DNA of 8,700 nucleotides, from NCBI GenBank assembly GCA_030616025.1, contig JAUWYD010000036.1, positions 1 through 8,700 on the forward strand, read 5' to 3'. Source of the DNA: Chloroflexota bacterium (GTDB lineage: Bacteria > Chloroflexota > Anaerolineae > UBA7937 > B3-Chlor). The translations under genes were made by a program, and so were the position numbers. The notes under the pieces are model-generated. The model was not told the origin of the DNA, ran no database searches, and worked only from the letters and a program-made list of their open reading frames with translations. The first letter of the stretch is position 1; each line of letters opens with the position of its first letter. Shown one piece after another: positions 5,281 through 8,700 of this stretch.

Positions 5281-8200
5281 GTGAACATCAAAGCTTCACT
5301 TGCGATTGCGTCGGCCTTGTGCCTCGCGTTTGTGGGCCAGCTCTATTTCTCCCGTGAGGGTCCGGCCATAGATGCGATCATCGTCTTCGGCCTGGGCACC
5401 CTCTGCCTCTTCGTGATCCCACTACGACGGGACGACGAACCGCGAGTCCTCAAGAGCAAAAGAAGACTGGGCAGGCTCAACTACCTCCTGATCGGACTAG
5501 GGATGCTCTTCGTGGTCCTCTGCCTATTGGACCTTCTCCTGAGCAAGGCCAGCAATCGTGCACTGGTCCTGTGGGTGCTGGGCCTGAGCCTGTTCGTCGC
5601 TGGCTTCTGGCATGGGTCTGCCAGGCCGAAGTGGCGCCTGGAGCGGCAAGAAGCTCTAATCGTCGCGCTGATCTTGCTGGTCGCCCTCTTCATGCGCACC
5701 TATCGTTTGGATACCATGCCCTCCGGCATCTACCTGGATGAGGCCGACAACGCGATGTGGGGGCTGCGCTTCCTGCAAGCGCCCTACTCCCCCTTCACCG
5801 AGAACAGGGATAGCAACGCCACCCTGCAGTATCAACTGTTGGGCCTTGCGCTCAGAATCTTCGGCGTCGAGCCTTCAGTTCTGCGGGCGTTCGACGTTCC
5901 GGTCGGGCTGGCGACCGTGTTGGTCTTCTATCTGCTGGCTCGCGCGATGTTCGGCGTGGCGGCGGCTCAGATAGGCACTTTCTTGCTGGCTACCTCCCGG
6001 TGGCACGTGCACTTCAGCCGCATCGCTTTTGTCGAGATAGTGGCCGTGCCTCTATTCCAGGCCTTGGTGATCTACTTCCTGTGGCGAGGCCTCCGTGAGG
6101 GCCGCAAGCTTGACTATGTGTTTGCAGGATTGAGCTTCGGCCTGGGCTTCCACACCTACATCGGCTATCGCATCTTCCCGGTGGTCATTGGCCTGTATCT
6201 GCTCCACTTACTATTCTCCAGGAGGGGGTTGATCCGCAAACAGCTGAGAGGGCTGGTCATCTTCGCCCTGGCTACGTTCATGACGCTCTCGCCCCTAGCC
6301 CTCTACGCTGTGCAGAGGCCTCACATCTTCATGCGCCGAGCCGAGGCGGCGTCCGTCCAGCAGGACATTGAGCGAGAGGGAAGCTACCAACCGCTGCTGG
6401 AGAACGTCCGCAAGAGTTTGCTGATGTACAACCGCCAGGGAGACCCCCGCGCCCGTCACAACCTGCCCCGCGAACCGATGTTGGATGGCTTGTCGGCTAT
6501 CTTCTTCGGCCTGGGTCTGGGGTACAGCGTGATGAGGTGGCGCCACCACCGTTACTTTCTGCTTCTGGCATGGCTGTTTCTAGGGCTCCTGCCAGGGATC
6601 CTGTCGTTGGCAGATTCGAACCCGCATTCGTCTCGCACCTTGGGCAATGTGCCTGTCGTGTTTCTCTTGATCGCAGCCTTCTGGGAGCGCGCGTGGGCAA
6701 CATACGCCTCTCTGTTGGAAGGGAGGAAGCGGCGTTATCTGTCGTTGGCCGTCGCCATCATCCTCGTGGCCATCCTCGGGGCGAACTTCGACATCTATTT
6801 CAACCGCCAGGCGTCCGACGAGTCGGTGTACTACGACTTCAATCCCGTCCAGACAGAGGCCGGCAAGTATGTCAAAGCCCACGGTCGCGACAATCTCGTG
6901 CTCGTCTCGCAGGCTCTCGCCAACCATTCCGACCTCAAGTTCATCCCCTATGGGGTGCCCTTCACGGCTCTTGACCTCAATGCGCACGTGCCCTTGCGAC
7001 AGCAGGTGGAAGGGGATGTCATCTACCTGCTGGAGTCCAGCCATTCCTCCCTCATTCCGCGCCTACGAACCCTGTATCCTGACGCGGAGTACGTGGAACA
7101 CCTGGATCGATACGGTCGCACCATGTTCTATACCTACAAGGTGGAGCAGGAGCAAGTGAGGGCCACTCAGGGGTTGCGCGTGGCCTACCATCACGGGCGG
7201 GAGTTTCGGGAGCCAGCGGCAATCGAGAGGGTGGATAAGGTATTGGATTTCTCTTGGGATGAACCTCCCCTGCCGCCTCCCTTCTCTGCGCGCTGGCAAG
7301 GCTCCCTTTACGTGCCGGCCTACGGATCTTATACGTTTGTTCTGGAAGCAACCGGCTCGGCAACCCTTCGACTGGGACAGGAACTGGAGCTAGAGGTGGA
7401 TGGCGGCCGTGGGGAGGAGAGCCTGCAACTTCCGGCCGGGTTTCACGCCATCCAGCTCGAGGCGGTGCAAGAGGATACGGGCGGGCAGCTTCGTGTGAGC
7501 TGGGTCAGGCCCTGGACGGAGGAGGTGGTTCTGAGCGACGCCCTGTACGTGCCGGAGTTGTATGGTCACGGCTTGCTAGGTCTATATAGGCCCGGCACCA
7601 CGTGGGAGGGAGAGCCCTCGGTGGTGCAACTCGATCCCTTCATCGCGCCCAACGATGTCCTATCGTCGTCGTCATACAGCATCGAGTGGCTGGGCAAGAT
7701 ATACACTCCTGCCACGGGCCCTTATCTCTTCGGCACCCTCTCCGACGACGGTTCTTACCTGTATTTGGATGGGCAACTGGTAGTGGACAACGGCGGTCAT
7801 CACGGAGATGCATATAGGGAGGGGACTGTCCACCTGGAGGAGGGTTTCCACGACATCCGCCTGCTCTACTTTCAGGACGGAGGTGGGCGCAAGATCGAGC
7901 TGCACTGGACGCCTCCCGGCAATCAAAAGGCCCAGGTTCCAGTGGAGCAGCTGTTCCCTCCAGATGCGGAGTTGACGATCCCTCCGCCTCTGCCTATGCC
8001 TGTCCCTGTCGCCCTTCCAACACCCCCACCAGCGGTGGAGGGTATTAGCGAGGTGGCCTTCGTCACCAGCTGGGGTGAACAAGGGGATACACCCGGCCAG
8101 TTCGAGGAGCCTCGAGGGGTGGCGGTCACCCTGGAAGGCGAAGTGTATGTGGCTGACACCGGCAATGGTCGCGTGCAGGTTTTCGACACGGCGGGAGAGT

Positions 8201-8700
8201 TTGTACGGGACTGGGGTCAAGGCGTGCTAGCCGAGCCCTTCGACTTGGCCTTGGATCCCGACGGAGAGGTCTATGTCGTTGACCCTGGGCGTGACAAACT
8301 GTTCATCTTCTCTTCTGAAGGGGAACTCCGGAGCGAATGGGGAGCGGGTTTGGGGTTCTTCGACCCACGAGGTCTGGATGTGGACCAAGAGGGGTACGTG
8401 TACATCGCCAACACCGGGGGCAGTGTGGTGCTGAAGGTATCGCCTCAAGGCCAGCTTGTGGCCCGGTATGGGTCGTTTGGCTCCGGCGACGGCGAGTTGA
8501 ACCAGCCGACCGACGTGGCCGTTGACGACGCTGGGAACCTGTACGTCGCTGACAGCGAGAATGCCAGGTTACAGGTCTTGGACAAAGAGGGTCGGTACGT
8601 GAGGCAGTGGCGCGTCTCAGGAGCCAACACCCTTGACAGCCCTCACATCGTGTGGGGGATGAGCGGTCTGCTGTTCGTCACCGATCCCGAGATGGGTCAG
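5281..8700 (+). CDS. GT39/ArnT-like membrane glycosyltransferase fused to two PA14 domains and an NHL propeller (3' end outside window)
   Basis: The frame from GTG 5281 has no stop for 1140 codons to the window edge. Residues 1-140 hold about five hydrophobic helices split by a basic loop (RRDDEPRVLKSKRR, 49-62). The GT-C catalytic loop follows as RLDTMPSGIYLDEADNAMWG with Asp153-Glu154, the acidic pair of ArnT/PMT enzymes that transfer sugars from polyprenyl-phosphate donors on the outer face of the membrane. Further GT39 marks are SRWHVHFSRIAF (near 240-250) and PHSSRTLGNVP (near 449-459). The last helix lies near 487-503. Residues 504-620 are a soluble region. Then come PA14-like domain 1 (about 631-758, degenerate), PA14 domain 2 (about 764-894, with SDDGSYLYLDG at 821-831), a proline-rich linker (893-921) and NHL repeats from 944 on. 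The added domains should be extracytoplasmic and may bind carbohydrate or protein. The start lacks a clear Shine-Dalgarno; the frame is closed upstream by TAG at 5245-5247, and GTG 5281 is the first usual start. Acceptor and donor are unknown. Confidence 0.88.
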   Translation, partial: MNIKASLAIASALCLAFVGQLYFSREGPAIDAIIVFGLGTLCLFVIPLRRDDEPRVLKSKRRLGRLNYLLIGLGMLFVVLCLLDLLLSKASNRALVLWVLGLSLFVAGFWHGSARPKWRLERQEALIVALILLVALFMRTYRLDTMPSGIYLDEADNAMWGLRFLQAPYSPFTENRDSNATLQYQLLGLALRIFGVEPSVLRAFDVPVGLATVLVFYLLARAMFGVAAAQIGTFLLATSRWHVHFSRIAFVEIVAVPLFQALVIYFLWRGLREGRKLDYVFAGLSFGLGFHTYIGYRIFPVVIGLYLLHLLFSRRGLIRKQLRGLVIFALATFMTLSPLALYAVQRPHIFMRRAEAASVQQDIEREGSYQPLLENVRKSLLMYNRQGDPRARHNLPREPMLDGLSAIFFGLGLGYSVMRWRHHRYFLLLAWLFLGLLPGILSLADSNPHSSRTLGNVPVVFLLIAAFWERAWATYASLLEGRKRRYLSLAVAIILVAILGANFDIYFNRQASDESVYYDFNPVQTEAGKYVKAHGRDNLVLVSQALANHSDLKFIPYGVPFTALDLNAHVPLRQQVEGDVIYLLESSHSSLIPRLRTLYPDAEYVEHLDRYGRTMFYTYKVEQEQVRATQGLRVAYHHGREFREPAAIERVDKVLDFSWDEPPLPPPFSARWQGSLYVPAYGSYTFVLEATGSATLRLGQELELEVDGGRGEESLQLPAGFHAIQLEAVQEDTGGQLRVSWVRPWTEEVVLSDALYVPELYGHGLLGLYRPGTTWEGEPSVVQLDPFIAPNDVLSSSSYSIEWLGKIYTPATGPYLFGTLSDDGSYLYLDGQLVVDNGGHHGDAYREGTVHLEEGFHDIRLLYFQDGGGRKIELHWTPPGNQKAQVPVEQLFPPDAELTIPPPLPMPVPVALPTPPPAVEGISEVAFVTSWGEQGDTPGQFEEPRGVAVTLEGEVYVADTGNGRVQVFDTAGEFVRDWGQGVLAEPFDLALDPDGEVYVVDPGRDKLFIFSSEGELRSEWGAGLGFFDPRGLDVDQEGYVYIANTGGSVVLKVSPQGQLVARYGSFGSGDGELNQPTDVAVDDAGNLYVADSENARLQVLDKEGRYVRQWRVSGANTLDSPHIVWGMSGLLFVTDPEMGQ
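7171..7962 (+). other. Tandem PA14-type domains within the glycosyltransferase fusion
   Basis: Two successive beta-rich domains of about 130 residues share the PA14 outline: an opening GLRVAYHHG or GLLGLYRPG, an aromatic W-x-G-x-L/I-Y-x-P strand (RWQGSLYVPAYGSYTF; EWLGKIYTPATGPYLF), and a closing strand ending in L-x-V/L-x-W (LRVSWVRP; IELHWTPP). The second keeps SDDGSYLYLDG and VDNGGHH, the acidic and glycine positions usual in PA14. In the first the corresponding stretch is ATGSATLRLGQ with no Asp pair, so only the second looks able to bind a ligand or calcium in the manner known for PA14 adhesins. Confidence 0.8.
8110..8700 (+). repeat. NHL repeats (beta-propeller), at least 4.5 copies
   Basis: Protein-level repeats of 35-45 residues follow the NHL pattern P-x-G/D-V/L-A-V-x(3)-G-x-V/L-Y-V-A/V-D, then R/K-x-x-V/I-F/L and W/Y-G. 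Copies lie at residues 944-979, 986-1021, 1029-1064, 1076-1110 and a partial one from 1121 to the edge. A strand ending TSWG (near 927-930) before the first copy probably closes the propeller with the last, off-window blade. NHL propellers usually have six blades, so one or two more are expected past 8700. Confidence 0.85.

Noticed and set aside
7672..8220. 182-codon reverse-strand frame opposite the PA14/NHL part
   Set aside because: The forward frame holds clear PA14 and NHL repeats here; the reverse frame is a by-product of GC-rich third positions.

Overview
The window is a GC-rich bacterial segment with all recognisable genes on the + strand. It reads as three or four short transcription units. 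I see no tRNA, rRNA, CRISPR array, insertion sequence or phage gene. The lineage cannot be fixed from this sequence. A GT-C glycosyltransferase fused to PA14 and NHL domains, next to a PIG-L deacetylase and a non-haem ferritin, is a mix I associate with Chloroflexota-like environmental genomes. That placement is a weak inference.

Region 1 (1-2553) is the end of a high-affinity phosphate importer operon. It holds pstC (5' end cut by the window edge), pstA and pstB, with overlapping stop and start codons. It closes with a convincing intrinsic terminator about 60 bases after pstB. No phoU follows, and PstB has an unusual Q-loop and H-loop.

Region 2 (2604-3083) is one short MgtC/SapB-family membrane protein. 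Region 3 (3207-3845) is a self-contained ferritin unit: a good sigma-70-type promoter (5/6 match, 17-base spacer, 5/6 match), a GTG-started ferritin with a complete ferroxidase centre, and a strong hairpin just after the stop codon. Phosphate uptake, a cation-linked membrane protein and iron storage are thus adjacent, though not clearly co-transcribed.

Region 4 (4076-8700) looks like glycan or cell-surface functions. It starts with a PIG-L/LmbE-type zinc N-deacetylase. Next comes a short Cys-rich reading frame that looks like a decayed small zinc-binding protein. The last gene is very large (1140 codons without a stop, running off the right edge). It joins a polytopic GT39/ArnT-like glycosyltransferase to two PA14-type domains, a proline-rich linker and an NHL beta-propeller. 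This gene is the most distinctive item in the window.
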